Counted from the first letter of the stretch, positions 8,477 through 17,308 are shown. The stretch: DNA of 64,000 nt from Pleomorphochaeta sp963678575 (GCA_963678575.2 CAXXHV010000002.1:2046001-2110000); one strand, 5' to 3'. Translations and numbers: made by a program. Notes: generated from the letters alone by a model not told the origin.

Positions 8477-9661
8477 TCATTTAGCCATATTATAAATTTT
8501 AATTAAATCGTCTTTATCTAAACCAATTGTAGTCCCAATTAATCTTTTTCCAAAATTTGTAGCCTTAATACTTAATTCTTCAATTTCTTCATCACTTGGA
8601 TTTATTCCTAATTCTTTTAAATTAGTTGGCATATTTACTGTTCTATAAAATTCATTTAATTTTTCTAAACCAAGTAAAGCTGTTTCTTTAGGAGTTGATT
8701 TCTCTTCCACGCCTAAAACTTTAATTGCAAACTTTTCTAATCTATCTTCAATTTTATCAAAAACATATAAAGCCCACGCTGAGAAAACAGCACTTAACCC
8801 CGCTCCGTGAGCAACATTATATTTTCCACCTAATTCATGTTCAATTTTATGAACAGCCCATTCTCCAGAATTTGTTCCACAGCCTGTTAAGCCATTATGG
8901 GACAAACTACTTGCCCACATTATATTCCATCGAGCTTTAATATCTTTAGGATTTTGTTTTAATATTAAAGAGTTTTTAATTACAGATCTCATTAAACCTT
9001 CTGCAATTTCATCAGTAATATCTAAATTATTATCACCATCAGTATTAAAATATCTTTCCATTGTATGCATTAAAATATCTACACAGCCACTAAAAGTTTG
9101 ATAATCTGGAAGAGAAAGGGTTAAAAGAGGATTCATTATAGCAAACCTACAAGCTGCATCTTCATGTCCACAAGACCTCTTTAATAAAGTATCATCATTT
9201 GTAACAACGCAACCTTTGCTCATTTCAGAACCAGCTGCAGCAATAGTTAAAACAGTTGCAACAGGGAAAGATCCTTGAACTTTTCTTTTCCCATCAAAAA
9301 AATCCCAAACATTACCACCATTGAATAACCCAATAGCTATTGCTTTTGAAGAATCAATTACACTGCCTCCACCAACAGCAAGAATAAAATCAACACCTTC
9401 TTTTTTACAAAGCTCAATTCCTTCATTTACTTTTGATAATAGTGGATTTGCAACAACTCCACCTAATAATACATATTCTATCTTTTCTTTATCTAAAGAA
9501 GTTTTTATTCTATCAATTAATCCTGATTTTATAGCACTACCACCACCGTAATGAATTAATACCTTTTTAGGATTATAAGCTTTTAGTTCAGTTGCACATT
9601 CACTTTCTCCGTTTTCTTTAAAAATAACTTTTGTTGGAGTATAGTAAGTAAAATTATTCAT
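8477..9661 (-). CDS. Iron-containing alcohol dehydrogenase (BdhA-like)
   Basis: NAD(P)H-dependent group III alcohol dehydrogenase, likely reducing aldehydes such as butanal or acetaldehyde in fermentation. At 394 residues it has the normal length, the cofactor motif GGGSVIDSSKAIA at about 96-108 and metal-binding candidates in CVDILMHTMERYF (D, H), EWAVHKIEHELGG (H) and VAHGAGLS (H). The opening MNNFTYYTPTKVIF and overall order match the butanol dehydrogenase BdhA/YqhD branch. ATG at 9661 follows a clear AGAGGAG. It stands alone between two terminators. Confidence 0.9.
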   Translation of the reverse strand: MNNFTYYTPTKVIFKENGESECATELKAYNPKKVLIHYGGGSAIKSGLIDRIKTSLDKEKIEYVLLGGVVANPLLSKVNEGIELCKKEGVDFILAVGGGSVIDSSKAIAIGLFNGGNVWDFFDGKRKVQGSFPVATVLTIAAAGSEMSKGCVVTNDDTLLKRSCGHEDAACRFAIMNPLLTLSLPDYQTFSGCVDILMHTMERYFNTDGDNNLDITDEIAEGLMRSVIKNSLILKQNPKDIKARWNIMWASSLSHNGLTGCGTNSGEWAVHKIEHELGGKYNVAHGAGLSAVFSAWALYVFDKIEDRLEKFAIKVLGVEEKSTPKETALLGLEKLNEFYRTVNMPTNLKELGINPSDEEIEELSIKATNFGKRLIGTTIGLDKDDLIKIYNMAK

Positions 9662-9724
9662 AATTTCTCCTCTTGATAAATATATCTATCATTATATAAA
9701 AATAAATTTATAAAGCAAAGGCTT

Positions 9725-9754
9725 AAAGAAAAACAAACCTTAAAAAAGGTTTGT
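9725..9754 (-). terminator. Intrinsic terminator after the Fic gene
   Basis: Minus-strand hairpin with 9-bp stem ACAAACCTT/AAGGTTTGT (9733-9754) followed by TTTTTCTTT. It lies 24 bp beyond the fic stop. Confidence 0.8.
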
Positions 9755-9777
9755 ATAAAATTAATTAATATTATAGA

Positions 9778-10539
9778 TTATTTTAGATATACTATTTCTT
9801 CTAATACATCAATAAGTGGCTGAAAATCTCCATCAATTGCACAAATATCAGCTTCAAGGAGTCTATCTGGATCAGCGCTTGCCCAATCAATTTGGTAACC
9901 AGCATAATCAATTAAATCCCAGAAAAACAATCTAACTGCAGGAGCATTCCCATTTCTAAAAGGATGAATAGCTTCAACTTCACCCATATAATAAGCTAAA
10001 TCACTAATAAAGGTTTCTCTATCTAGACCTCTTAAATAGTGATCTTTCCCCAATTTAGAAAAAATATCTTTGGAAGAACTTTTAATAAAAGCAGGTCTAC
10101 AGAATTCTGTTCTTTTGGCTGCAGCTTTAGTTCTTAAAGTACCAGCTGAAGGATAAATATCACTAAATAGATTTGAATGAATAGCTATTAACCTATCTAA
10201 ATCAAATGCACCATCTAAAGGATTTACCATCATTTCCGCTGTTCGTATAGAGGTAATATATATAGCTACTTCTCTAAGATTATTACTATTTTTTAAATTA
10301 AAAAAATTAAATAAACATCTTGTGTTTGGATAAAAAGTAAAATCTTTATCGCTAGCTATATAATCAGAAGTAACTAATGATTTTTCTAAAATATATTTTT
10401 CAATCAAACTATCTGCAGTTTCATCTTTTTCTAAAACTGCTATTATATCAGCCTCATCTTCATCAGAAAGTGAAAACCCTTCTGATTCATGGTTAAATCT
10501 AATATAGTCGATGCAACGTTGCATTCGGCTTTTTCTCAT
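9778..10539 (-). CDS. Fic-domain protein with altered catalytic motif and fused VbhA-like N terminus
   Basis: Fic proteins usually transfer AMP from ATP to hydroxyl side chains of target proteins. The family motif HxFx(D/E)GNGRxxR appears here as HPFRNGNAPAVR (about residues 195-206): the catalytic histidine, F, GN and last arginine remain, but the Mg-binding acid is N, the second G is A and the first R is P. Residues 15-50 (NHESEGFSLSDED and the helix to EKYIL) resemble the VbhA antitoxin and contain NxxxEG, close to the inhibitory (S/T)xxxE(G/N) motif. So this may be a self-inhibited Fic or a non-AMPylating variant. No separate antitoxin gene lies beside it. Start codon uncertain (M6 also possible); no strong SD. 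Confidence 0.8.
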   Translation of the reverse strand: MRKSRMQRCIDYIRFNHESEGFSLSDEDEADIIAVLEKDETADSLIEKYILEKSLVTSDYIASDKDFTFYPNTRCLFNFFNLKNSNNLREVAIYITSIRTAEMMVNPLDGAFDLDRLIAIHSNLFSDIYPSAGTLRTKAAAKRTEFCRPAFIKSSSKDIFSKLGKDHYLRGLDRETFISDLAYYMGEVEAIHPFRNGNAPAVRLFFWDLIDYAGYQIDWASADPDRLLEADICAIDGDFQPLIDVLEEIVYLK

Positions 10540-10671
10540 TATTGCTTTCTTAGAGGATAAAATCCCCCTCTCCTTATTTTATTAAATAAAAATATAGTAT
10601 AATAATACAAAGACCAATTATCTTTGGTCAAGGCATTATATATTCACTTTTAAAAAGAAAAGATAATTAAA

Positions 10672-10691
10672 GGGTCAGAATACACTGACCC
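10672..10691 (-). terminator. Terminator-like hairpin after the FnIII protein gene
   Basis: Minus-strand stem GGGTCAG/CTGACCC (7 bp, six-base loop) followed by TTTAATTATCTTTT, 22 bp beyond the stop codon. A second hairpin, GACCAA/TTGGTC at 10611-10628, follows it. Confidence 0.65.
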
Positions 10692-10712
10692 AATTAATCA
10701 AATTAAAATAAA

Positions 10713-11726
10713 TTAAAATTTAAGTTTTAAAGTAGGTGTTACTTCAGCACCCCATTGACCATTATTTCCACCAAATCTTCTAAATTTACCATCAACGCCA
10801 ATTTGTAAATGATTATTAACATTATATGCTAAACCTAATTGTCCACCATAACCTAATAGGAAATGAGAATAATAGTCTGGTGTGATATCAAGAGTTCCAA
10901 CATATGGATAATCAACTAATGTGGCATCTACTAAGCCAGCTATATCAATTGTAACTTTACCAAAATTAAATTCAACTTCTGGAGCTAAAGTTACTCTTAA
11001 ACTATAATCAGTAATTGTATTATCAATGAAGAAACTGAATAAAGAAGCTCTAGCACTACCGTCTTTTGGCATTAATAATAAATCAGTATCAATATTTAAC
11101 CCAAGACCAACATTTTTTGACGAAAGAATATTATTAAAACCAAGTCCTAAACCAACGCTTGCACTATAATTATCATAATTAGTTCCTGCTCCAGGAATAG
11201 TATCAAGAGCATAAACCCCAGAGCCTCTTAAAGAAACACTAGTATAATAAGCTTTTTTAGGAGCTTTAGTTTCTGCAACAATTACATTTTCATCAGCTAC
11301 AAGTTCATCCATTTCTTTTTCTTCAGGAATAACTGCAGAAGTAGCCTCTTCACTAACTGCAGGACCTTCTTCAGTTTGTTGGACATCGTTGTTTATATTC
11401 TCTTCATTCATTACGGCAACATCATCTTTTGGTATTAATGGTAAAGCTGTTGATACAGCACTAGGAGACCAATTAACTCCATCATATGTTTGTTGTAAAT
11501 ATAAGGTATATTCTGTTGATCCATCTAAATTTTGGATAACACATGAAGTTGTCAGAGAATCTACAACAGTCCAATTGTCTGGATCTTCTCCATCTAGTTG
11601 ATATCTAAAAGCAGTAACTTGTGGATCATCTAGCATCCATTCCCAAGTAATAACAACGTCTGTAGCAAAGACCATAACCGGCAATAATACTAATAAAGCA
11701 AATAGTGTAAAGATTCTTTTTTTCAT
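10713..11726 (-). CDS. Secreted fibronectin-III-like / outer-membrane barrel protein
   Basis: Exported 337-residue protein. A signal peptide (MKKRIFTLFALLVLLPVMVF, cleavage after AT or FA) is followed by a single FnIII-like domain at about 22-97 (ITWEWMLDDPQVTAFRYQLD ... YTLYLQQTYDGVNWS). Then comes an acidic linker rich in E, N and A (about 100-155) and a C-terminal part (about 160-337) of alternating strands that ends in LKLKF; a terminal phenylalanine is the usual signal for outer-membrane barrel insertion. Proteins with this FnIII opening are common in spirochaetes and help to place the organism. Function unknown; perhaps adhesion or envelope structure. ATG follows AAAAGGA. Confidence 0.75.
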   Translation of the reverse strand: MKKRIFTLFALLVLLPVMVFATDVVITWEWMLDDPQVTAFRYQLDGEDPDNWTVVDSLTTSCVIQNLDGSTEYTLYLQQTYDGVNWSPSAVSTALPLIPKDDVAVMNEENINNDVQQTEEGPAVSEEATSAVIPEEKEMDELVADENVIVAETKAPKKAYYTSVSLRGSGVYALDTIPGAGTNYDNYSASVGLGLGFNNILSSKNVGLGLNIDTDLLLMPKDGSARASLFSFFIDNTITDYSLRVTLAPEVEFNFGKVTIDIAGLVDATLVDYPYVGTLDITPDYYSHFLLGYGGQLGLAYNVNNHLQIGVDGKFRRFGGNNGQWGAEVTPTLKLKF

Positions 11727-12198
11727 AATTTTCCTTTTAGGAATAATAAAATTATATCCCTTTTTCTCCTTATATATTTTTCAATTATATTCTAAAATAT
11801 ATTTGTCTATGAACATAATACATTAATTAAATAAACCAAACAACTGAAAACGCTTAATGAAATAAAAAAAGCAAACTTCTACATAAAATCTATATAAAAC
11901 AATAAATAAAATACTTTTTCTTTTATTCTACCATAACATTTATTGTTAATAAATAAATAATATTATTTAAAAAGTCATATTTAATATTAAACACTCTATA
12001 TCTAAAATAACTATAATATAACAAAAGGAAAACACACAAATCCAATAATATATTTATTCCTTTAAATATATAAACAAATCAAAATAAAAAAAGTTAAAAA
12101 TAAATACTTTAAAAATATTTTCACCAACCTCACTATAAAAAAATATGAATAACCCTCTCTCTTGAAAATACCTTATGTAATGTTGTATCTTAAAGGCT
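11727..12198. other. AT-rich intergenic region without recognisable gene
   Basis: About 470 bp between divergent genes. It is very A/T rich with many short poly-A runs and no convincing ORF, repeat or hairpin. It must hold the promoter of the FnIII gene (minus) and, at its right end, that of the LOG gene: TTGAAA (12162-12167), 18 bp, TATCTT (12186-12191), only 7 bp before the ATG. Confidence 0.5.
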
Positions 12199-12774
12199 AT
12201 GAATATAATAAATAATTTAGCAATTTTTTGTGGCTCTTCAAAAGGAAACAATTCGTTATATAGTAAAGCTGCAATTGAAGTTGGAACTTTTATTGCAAAA
12301 AATAACATGAAACTTATTTATGGTGGTGGCAATATCGGTCTAATGGGATTAGTAGCTGTATCTGCAAAAGAAAATGGTGCTCAAGTTATAGGAGTATTAC
12401 CCAAAAGATTAAACCTACCTCAAGTATGCAATAAAGATGTTGAAACAGAAAGAATAATTACTGAAGATATGCATGAGAGAAAAAATGAAATGTATAAAAG
12501 GAGCGATGCTTTTATTGCTATGCCAGGAGGTATTGGGACTTATGAAGAATTTTTTGAAACCTATACTTGGCTACAATTAAATATTCATAAAAAACCTATA
12601 GGTTTATTAAATATAGATAATTTTTATACACCATTATATAACTTTCTAATTAGTGCATATGAAAAAGGATTTATGAAAAAAGAAATATTAGATGTTCTTT
12701 GTATAAGTGATAATATTAAAGATTTAGTTGAAATGATGAAAAACAAAGAATTGAAAATATCAGAAAAAGTATAG
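12199..12774 (+). CDS. LOG-family nucleotide 5'-monophosphate phosphoribohydrolase
   Basis: Cytosolic LOG (lysine decarboxylase-like fold) enzyme that releases a base from nucleoside 5'-monophosphates; in plants this activates cytokinins, in bacteria the substrate is usually AMP or related nucleotides. The 191-residue protein has the family motif PGGIGTYEE (about residues 109-117) and an upstream YGGGNIGLMG phosphate loop plus ERKNEMYKRSDAF. Length is normal. It lies 15 bp before the YitT gene, forming a two-gene unit. A weak AAAGG lies only 2 bp from the ATG, and promoter spacing suggests a very short or absent leader. Confidence 0.9.
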   Translation: MNIINNLAIFCGSSKGNNSLYSKAAIEVGTFIAKNNMKLIYGGGNIGLMGLVAVSAKENGAQVIGVLPKRLNLPQVCNKDVETERIITEDMHERKNEMYKRSDAFIAMPGGIGTYEEFFETYTWLQLNIHKKPIGLLNIDNFYTPLYNFLISAYEKGFMKKEILDVLCISDNIKDLVEMMKNKELKISEKV

Positions 12775-12789
12775 GAGTTCTTTAAAATA

Positions 12790-13695
12790 ATGGAAAAAGA
12801 ATTAACTCGTTATAAATTATTAGAATATTTCTATATAATAATTGGGACCTTCCTTACAGCTCTTGGCGTAGTTTTATTTGCAAACCCAGCTAAAATTGCA
12901 AATGGTGGAGTAACGGGTATTGCCATTATTTTATATCACACTTTTAATCTTGACTTAGGACTTTCAATTCTTGTTTTAAGTATACCTTTATTTTTTCTTG
13001 GATTATTTATTTTTGGAAAAGAATATGGGATAAAATCTCTTATTGGAACTCTTTTATATTCAGGATTTACAATATTATTAACAAATATCTTAGGTTCTGA
13101 TGGTATTATTGATTATAGTAATTATGTATCCTATTTATTATCTGCAATCTTTGGTGGAATATTATTCGGAGCTGGTTTGGGATTTGTAATGAAAAGTGGT
13201 GCAAATACAGGTGGAACGGATATATTAGCACAAGTAATTTCAAAATTTTCATTCTTAACACTTGGTAATGCCATGTTTATAATCGATGCTATTATAGTTG
13301 GCTGTAGTATATTTATATTTGGAGTTGAAGCAGCTTTATATGCAATTATTACAATTTATATTACAAGTGTTGGTATTGATAAAGTCCTTTTAGGATTTGG
13401 AAGTTATAGTTCCAAAACAATATATATAATCAGTAAAGAACGAGCAGAAATTAAAAAAGTCATTTTAGAAGAATTAAATCAAGGGGGAACTATATTAGAA
13501 GGCAAAGGCTTATATACAAATAGTGAGAGACCCGTAATAATGACAGTAATGCCAAATAATAAAATTGGAAGACTAACAAACTATATCCACCAAATTGATA
13601 AAGAAGCCTTTATTATTGTACATGATGCTTATCAAGTAATGGGAGAAGGGTTTACCCCAATAGCAACAGCAGCTTGGAGATCCAAACATATATAA
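12790..13695 (+). CDS. YitT-family membrane protein (DUF161/DUF2179)
   Basis: Integral membrane protein of unknown function. About five or six hydrophobic segments occupy residues 12-195 (for example YFYIIIGTFLTALGVVLFAN and the glycine-rich GGILFGAGLGFVMKSGANTG with the family block GANTGGTDILA), followed by the soluble C-terminal DUF2179 domain (about 205-290, with SKTIYIISKERAEIKK and MTVMPNNKIGRLTNYI). 301 residues is the usual length. SD AGGAG precedes the ATG by about 13 bases. YitT homologues are widespread in Firmicutes and spirochaetes; a transport role is suspected but not shown. Confidence 0.9.
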   Translation: MEKELTRYKLLEYFYIIIGTFLTALGVVLFANPAKIANGGVTGIAIILYHTFNLDLGLSILVLSIPLFFLGLFIFGKEYGIKSLIGTLLYSGFTILLTNILGSDGIIDYSNYVSYLLSAIFGGILFGAGLGFVMKSGANTGGTDILAQVISKFSFLTLGNAMFIIDAIIVGCSIFIFGVEAALYAIITIYITSVGIDKVLLGFGSYSSKTIYIISKERAEIKKVILEELNQGGTILEGKGLYTNSERPVIMTVMPNNKIGRLTNYIHQIDKEAFIIVHDAYQVMGEGFTPIATAAWRSKHI

Positions 13696-13700
13696 AAAAA

Positions 13701-13728
13701 GCTTTCAAAGTCCAGAAACTAAGAAAGC
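13701..13728. terminator. Weak bidirectional terminator-like hairpin
   Basis: GCTTTC (13701-13706) pairs with GAAAGC (13723-13728), with an inner AGT/ACT pair. It lies in A/T-rich sequence between convergent genes (A-run before it, CTTCAAAAATTATT after). Confidence 0.45.
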
Positions 13729-13756
13729 CTTCAAAAATTATTAGTAATAAACTATT

Positions 13757-14665
13757 TTATTTTTCCCAAAGTTTTTGAGGATAATACCCTAAGTCAGTTT
13801 TATTAGCTAACTCTTTCTTTACATTATCTCTATCTTCACTGTAAGTCATACCAAACCATTTTTCTTGGGTAGTATAAAATTTTAATTTACCTTCATTATT
13901 TTTTACTATTTCACTAGCACCTTCAGGTAAATAACACTCAGTCTTAGCTGTCGTAACATTTTCAGTTATAAAAGAATTCCAATATTTATCAAAAGAATCA
14001 AAAGCTGATGGTGCAAAACCAAAGAAATTCATAGAAACCCATTCGCTACCACTCATTTCAATATCTTTTCCCTCAAGATGACTTATAATCTTATCACCAA
14101 CAAACTCAATCTTTGTATTTTCTTTCATACTAACCAAATAACCATCATCGACAGTACAAACGGCTCTAGAAACGCTTCCAGATTTACTCATAGTATTTTT
14201 TAAAACATATCCAACTAAAGCATGTTCAGTACTATTATTCTCTAAAGAAGATAAGTGTTTTGCCATTATTTCAAAAGCTTCTCTTCCATAATAATCATCG
14301 CTATTTATAACGCAAAAAGGTTCATTAACAACATCTTTAGCGCATAATACAGCATGAATAGTACCCCAAGGTTTTGTTCTATCTTTACTGAGTTCTTTTT
14401 GTTCTTCAGTTAATAAAGAATCCATTGATTGAAATACATAAGTCGCATCCATGTTTCGACTTACTCTATCAAAAAGTCTTTCTTTAAAATCTTTTTCAAT
14501 ATCTTCTCTTATAATAAAAACGACTTTATTAAACCCAGCTTGTTTTGCATCAAAAACACCAAAATCTAATAGTGTTTCTCCATTCTTACCTACAGCATCG
14601 ATTTGCTTAACACCACCGTAACGGGATCCCATACCTGCAGCTAATACAACTAATGTTGGTTTCAT
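13757..14665 (-). CDS. Nucleotidyltransferase (sugar-phosphate NTP-transferase family)
   Basis: Cytosolic NTP-transferase fold protein that probably activates a sugar phosphate to an NDP-sugar. The N-terminal signature LAAGMGSRYGGVKQID (about residues 8-23) is the GxGxR...K pyrophosphorylase loop; the acidic pair NSDDYYG near 120 would bind the metal. At 302 residues it fits single-domain members; it lacks the left-handed helix domain of GlmU. The exact sugar cannot be inferred: no glycan genes adjoin it. ATG at 14665 follows AGGAGA. It is transcribed divergently from the arsR-type gene. Confidence 0.82.
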   Translation of the reverse strand: MKPTLVVLAAGMGSRYGGVKQIDAVGKNGETLLDFGVFDAKQAGFNKVVFIIREDIEKDFKERLFDRVSRNMDATYVFQSMDSLLTEEQKELSKDRTKPWGTIHAVLCAKDVVNEPFCVINSDDYYGREAFEIMAKHLSSLENNSTEHALVGYVLKNTMSKSGSVSRAVCTVDDGYLVSMKENTKIEFVGDKIISHLEGKDIEMSGSEWVSMNFFGFAPSAFDSFDKYWNSFITENVTTAKTECYLPEGASEIVKNNEGKLKFYTTQEKWFGMTYSEDRDNVKKELANKTDLGYYPQKLWEK

Positions 14666-14839
14666 AAATCTCTCCTATATTAAATATCTTTTCAGATATC
14701 TGTATCTTAACAATTATTACAATAGCGGTCAAATTAATTAAACTAAAAGAATAAATATTTAATTCAATAGTGCAAATATTGATATCTAGACAGTCAATAA
14801 TTATTAATAGTACAATAATTACAATATAAAGGAAAATAT

Positions 14840-15148
14840 ATGAAAAAAACAAAACTAATTGAATCAAATTTTGATTCTTGTTGTTTATTTTTTAAAGTTT
14901 TAGGAGATCCAACAAGAATGAAAATCATTTTGGCATTAGAGAATGGGGATTTATGTGTCAATGATTTAACAAAAAAATTGCAAATGGAACAATCTGCAAT
15001 TTCTCATCAATTAAAAATTTTAAAAAAAGCACGAGTAGTCAAATCTAATAAAAAAGGAAAAAATGTTTTTTATTCTTTTGATGATGATCATGTTCAACAA
15101 ATTATTTCAATTGCAATTGAACATATTAATCATAAAAGTGATGAATAA
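14840..15148 (+). CDS. ArsR/SmtB-family metal-sensing repressor, CzrA-like
   Basis: Winged-helix repressor of 102 residues that should sense Zn(II), Co(II) or Cd(II) and control the P-type ATPase next door. The HTH is NDLTKKLQMEQSAISHQLKILKKARVV. The alpha-3 metal box (ELCVCD in ArsR/CadC) is DLCVND with one cysteine, so that site is lost. The alpha-5 site is complete: DDH, ten residues, then HINH, that is DxH...HxxH as in CzrA. Zinc-type sensing is therefore inferred. Two matching operators lie downstream, before the ATPase gene. SD AAAGGA precedes the ATG. Confidence 0.88.
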   Translation: MKKTKLIESNFDSCCLFFKVLGDPTRMKIILALENGDLCVNDLTKKLQMEQSAISHQLKILKKARVVKSNKKGKNVFYSFDDDHVQQIISIAIEHINHKSDE

Positions 15149-15151
15149 GTA

Positions 15152-15251
15152 TTGACATATGAACTACTATTCATGTATGTTGAGATACAAAGAGATATAT
15201 GAGCTCAAAACTCATATATTTTTTACACTAACATATGAATATCTGTTCATA
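15152..15251 (+). promoter_or_regulatory. Promoter with two CzrA/SmtB-type operators
   Basis: TTGACA (15152-15157), 18 bp, TATGTT (15176-15181). Operator 1 (about 15156-15178) lies between these boxes with core TGAA-N6-TTCA. Operator 2 (about 15229-15251) has perfect arms ATATGAA-N6-TTCATAT. TGAA-N6-TTCA is the consensus of SmtB/CzrA repressors. The -35 box starts 3 bp after the repressor gene's stop codon. Confidence 0.75.
15195..15224 (+). terminator. Terminator-like hairpin between the two operators
   Basis: Perfect 9-bp stem ATATATGAG/CTCATATAT (15195-15203, 15211-15219) followed by a T6 run. It lies between the predicted start of the ATPase transcript and the ATPase gene, so it could act as an attenuator or end arsR read-through. 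Confidence 0.55.
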
Positions 15252-15267
15252 TATAAAGGATTACAAA

Positions 15268-17118
15268 ATGCTCTCAAATACTATTAAAAGAATAATTATA
15301 TCTAGTTTTCTTTTCATATTAGGTTTAACTCTGTTTAGAGATTATAAAGTTTATATAATGTTAATTTCTTATATAATTATTGGTTACGATATAATATTCA
15401 AAGCAATAAAAAATATTTTTAAAGGCGATTTTATGGATGAAACCTTTTTAATGAGTATTGCCTCAATCGGTGCTTTTATAATTGGAAGTTCAAGCGAAGG
15501 TGTTGCTGTATTATTATTTTTCCAAATTGGAGAAGCTTTTGAACATTATGCAGTTGATAAATCGAAAAGATCAATAAAAAGTTTAATGAGTTTAAAAACT
15601 AAAGTAGCTCATTTAGTTGTTAAAGGAGATAAAACTAAAGAGGTTTCACCAGAAAGTCTAAAAATTGATGATATTATTATTGTAAAACCAGGAGAAAGAA
15701 TTGCAGTTGATTCAATAGTTATTGAAGGCTCTTCTTCTTTGGATGTTTCTCCGTTAACTGGAGAAGCCCTTTATAAAGATGTTAATATTAATTCAATTGT
15801 TTTAAGTGGAAGTTTAAACATTAACTCTCCATTAAAAATAAAAGTAATGAAAGAATACAAAGATTCAACAATATCGAGAATAATGGAGCTTGTAGAACAC
15901 GCTACTGAGAAAAAGTCTAAAAATGAAGTGTTTATTAGAAAGTTTGCAAAATATTATACTCCATTTGTTGTATATTCAGCTCTTTTATTAGCAACAATTC
16001 CTCCACTTTTAATTTCTGGAGCAACATATTCAACATGGATATACCGCGCATTATTATTTTTAGTAGTTTCTTGTCCTTGTGCATTTGTTGTATCAATTCC
16101 TCTATCTTATTTTAGTGGCATTGGAGCAATATCAAAAAAAGGCGTTTTAGTTAAAGGAAGCATTTATCTTGAAAGATTAGCAAAAATTAATACTATTGTA
16201 TTCGATAAAACAGGTACATTAACAAAAGGTAAGTTCTCAATTATAGATACCAAATTAATAAATATTGAAAGAAAAGAACTTTTAAAATATGTATCTTGTA
16301 TTGAAGAATTTTCGACCCATCCAATAGCAAAATCAATCGTAAACGAATTTGAAAAGCTTAATATTTTAAATGATTACAAAGCAGAAAATATTAAAGAAAT
16401 TCCAGGTAAAGGTTTAGTTGCAACCGTTAATAATAAACAAGTATTATTAGGTAAAAAGGAACTATTGCAAGATTTTAATATTTTAATTGATGATGATATT
16501 AATATTTCAGATAAAATTAATTCAAGTGTATATGTTGCAATAGATAATTCATTTAAAGCCCAAATAATAATTGGAGATACATTAAAAGAAAACAGTAAAG
16601 AAGCACTCCATAAATTAAGAAAAAGTGGTATCAAAAATTTAATTATGTTGAGTGGAGACAATGAAGAAAGTGCTAAGAAGATTGCTAATGAACTCAATTT
16701 AACTAATTACAAATCAAATTTGTTACCTGAAGATAAAGTAAACGAACTTGAATCAATTATAAAACAGGGTAACATTGTAGCTTTTGTAGGTGATGGAATA
16801 AATGATGCTCCAGCATTAGCTATGAGCGAAGTTGGAATTTCAATGGGAGCTGCAGGAAGCGATGCTGCAATTGAAGCAAGTGATGTAGTAATTATGGGAG
16901 ATCAAATTAATAGCTTAAGTCAAGTTATTACACTATCAAAAAGAACAATGAAAATTGTAAAAGAAAATACTTTTTTTGCAATTGGTATAAAGTTTTTAGT
17001 AATGATTCTTGGAGCTATGGGAATAGCAAACATGTGGGCTGCAGTATTTGCAGATGTTGGAGTCACATTTATTGCAATTCTTAATGCCTTAAGATTATTA
17101 AGTTTCAAAAATAAATAA
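15268..17118 (+). CDS. P1B-2-type metal-exporting ATPase (Zn/Cd/Pb)
   Basis: Inner-membrane pump exporting zinc-like cations. Motifs: SPLTGEA (actuator), SCPC in the membrane metal site, DKTGTLTKG (phosphorylated Asp), FSTHPIAKS (HP motif) and VGDGINDAPALA. The lysine in IGIKFLVMILG and aspartate in FADVG of the last two helices define the P1B-2 zinc/cadmium/lead class. No N-terminal heavy-metal-associated domain is present, which makes the protein short (616 residues). I place the start at ATG 15268 (MLSNTIKRI), preceded by AAAGGA with 7-base spacing; the in-frame ATG at 15235 lies inside operator 2 and has no SD. Probably controlled by the upstream CzrA-like repressor. Confidence 0.92.
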   Translation: MLSNTIKRIIISSFLFILGLTLFRDYKVYIMLISYIIIGYDIIFKAIKNIFKGDFMDETFLMSIASIGAFIIGSSSEGVAVLLFFQIGEAFEHYAVDKSKRSIKSLMSLKTKVAHLVVKGDKTKEVSPESLKIDDIIIVKPGERIAVDSIVIEGSSSLDVSPLTGEALYKDVNINSIVLSGSLNINSPLKIKVMKEYKDSTISRIMELVEHATEKKSKNEVFIRKFAKYYTPFVVYSALLLATIPPLLISGATYSTWIYRALLFLVVSCPCAFVVSIPLSYFSGIGAISKKGVLVKGSIYLERLAKINTIVFDKTGTLTKGKFSIIDTKLINIERKELLKYVSCIEEFSTHPIAKSIVNEFEKLNILNDYKAENIKEIPGKGLVATVNNKQVLLGKKELLQDFNILIDDDINISDKINSSVYVAIDNSFKAQIIIGDTLKENSKEALHKLRKSGIKNLIMLSGDNEESAKKIANELNLTNYKSNLLPEDKVNELESIIKQGNIVAFVGDGINDAPALAMSEVGISMGAAGSDAAIEASDVVIMGDQINSLSQVITLSKRTMKIVKENTFFAIGIKFLVMILGAMGIANMWAAVFADVGVTFIAILNALRLLSFKNK

Positions 17119-17153
17119 TATAATAAAAAACATTTATTTTTTATTTAAACCTA

Positions 17154-17180
17154 TTGACAATAAATGATAAATTCTATAGT
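17154..17180 (+). promoter_or_regulatory. Probable tRNA-Asp promoter
   Basis: TTGACA (17154-17159) and TATAGT (17175-17180) with a short 15-bp spacer, ending 16 bp before the tRNA. Confidence 0.5.
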
Positions 17181-17196
17181 TTAACACTTGTCTTTT

Positions 17197-17270
17197 GGGG
17201 GCGTAGCGAAGATGGTTATCGCGTCGGCCTGTCACGCCGAAGATCGCGGGTTCGATCCCCGTCGCTCTCG
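17197..17270 (+). tRNA. tRNA-Asp (anticodon GTC)
   Basis: A complete cloverleaf can be drawn. Acceptor GGGGGCG (17197-17203) pairs with CGCTCTC (17263-17269) with two G-U pairs; D stem GCG/CGC; anticodon stem TCGGC/GCCGA with loop CTGTCAC, anticodon GTC at 17231-17233; T stem GCGGG/CCCGT with loop TTCGATC. The discriminator base is G, as expected for tRNA-Asp. The 3' CCA is not encoded. Its G+C content stands out against the surroundings. Confidence 0.96.
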
Positions 17271-17276
17271 AAACAT

Positions 17277-17308
17277 AAATCCTTACTAAAATTAGTAAGG
17301 ATTTTTTA
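17277..17308 (+). terminator. Intrinsic terminator of tRNA-Asp
   Basis: AATCCTTACTAA (17278-17289) pairs with TTAGTAAGGATT (17292-17303), followed by TTTTTATTT; it begins 7 bp after the tRNA. Confidence 0.88.

Noticed and set aside
15235..15267. Longer N terminus for the P1B ATPase
   Set aside because: The upstream ATG is part of a perfect operator repeat and has no SD; ATG 15268 has AAAGGA at good spacing.
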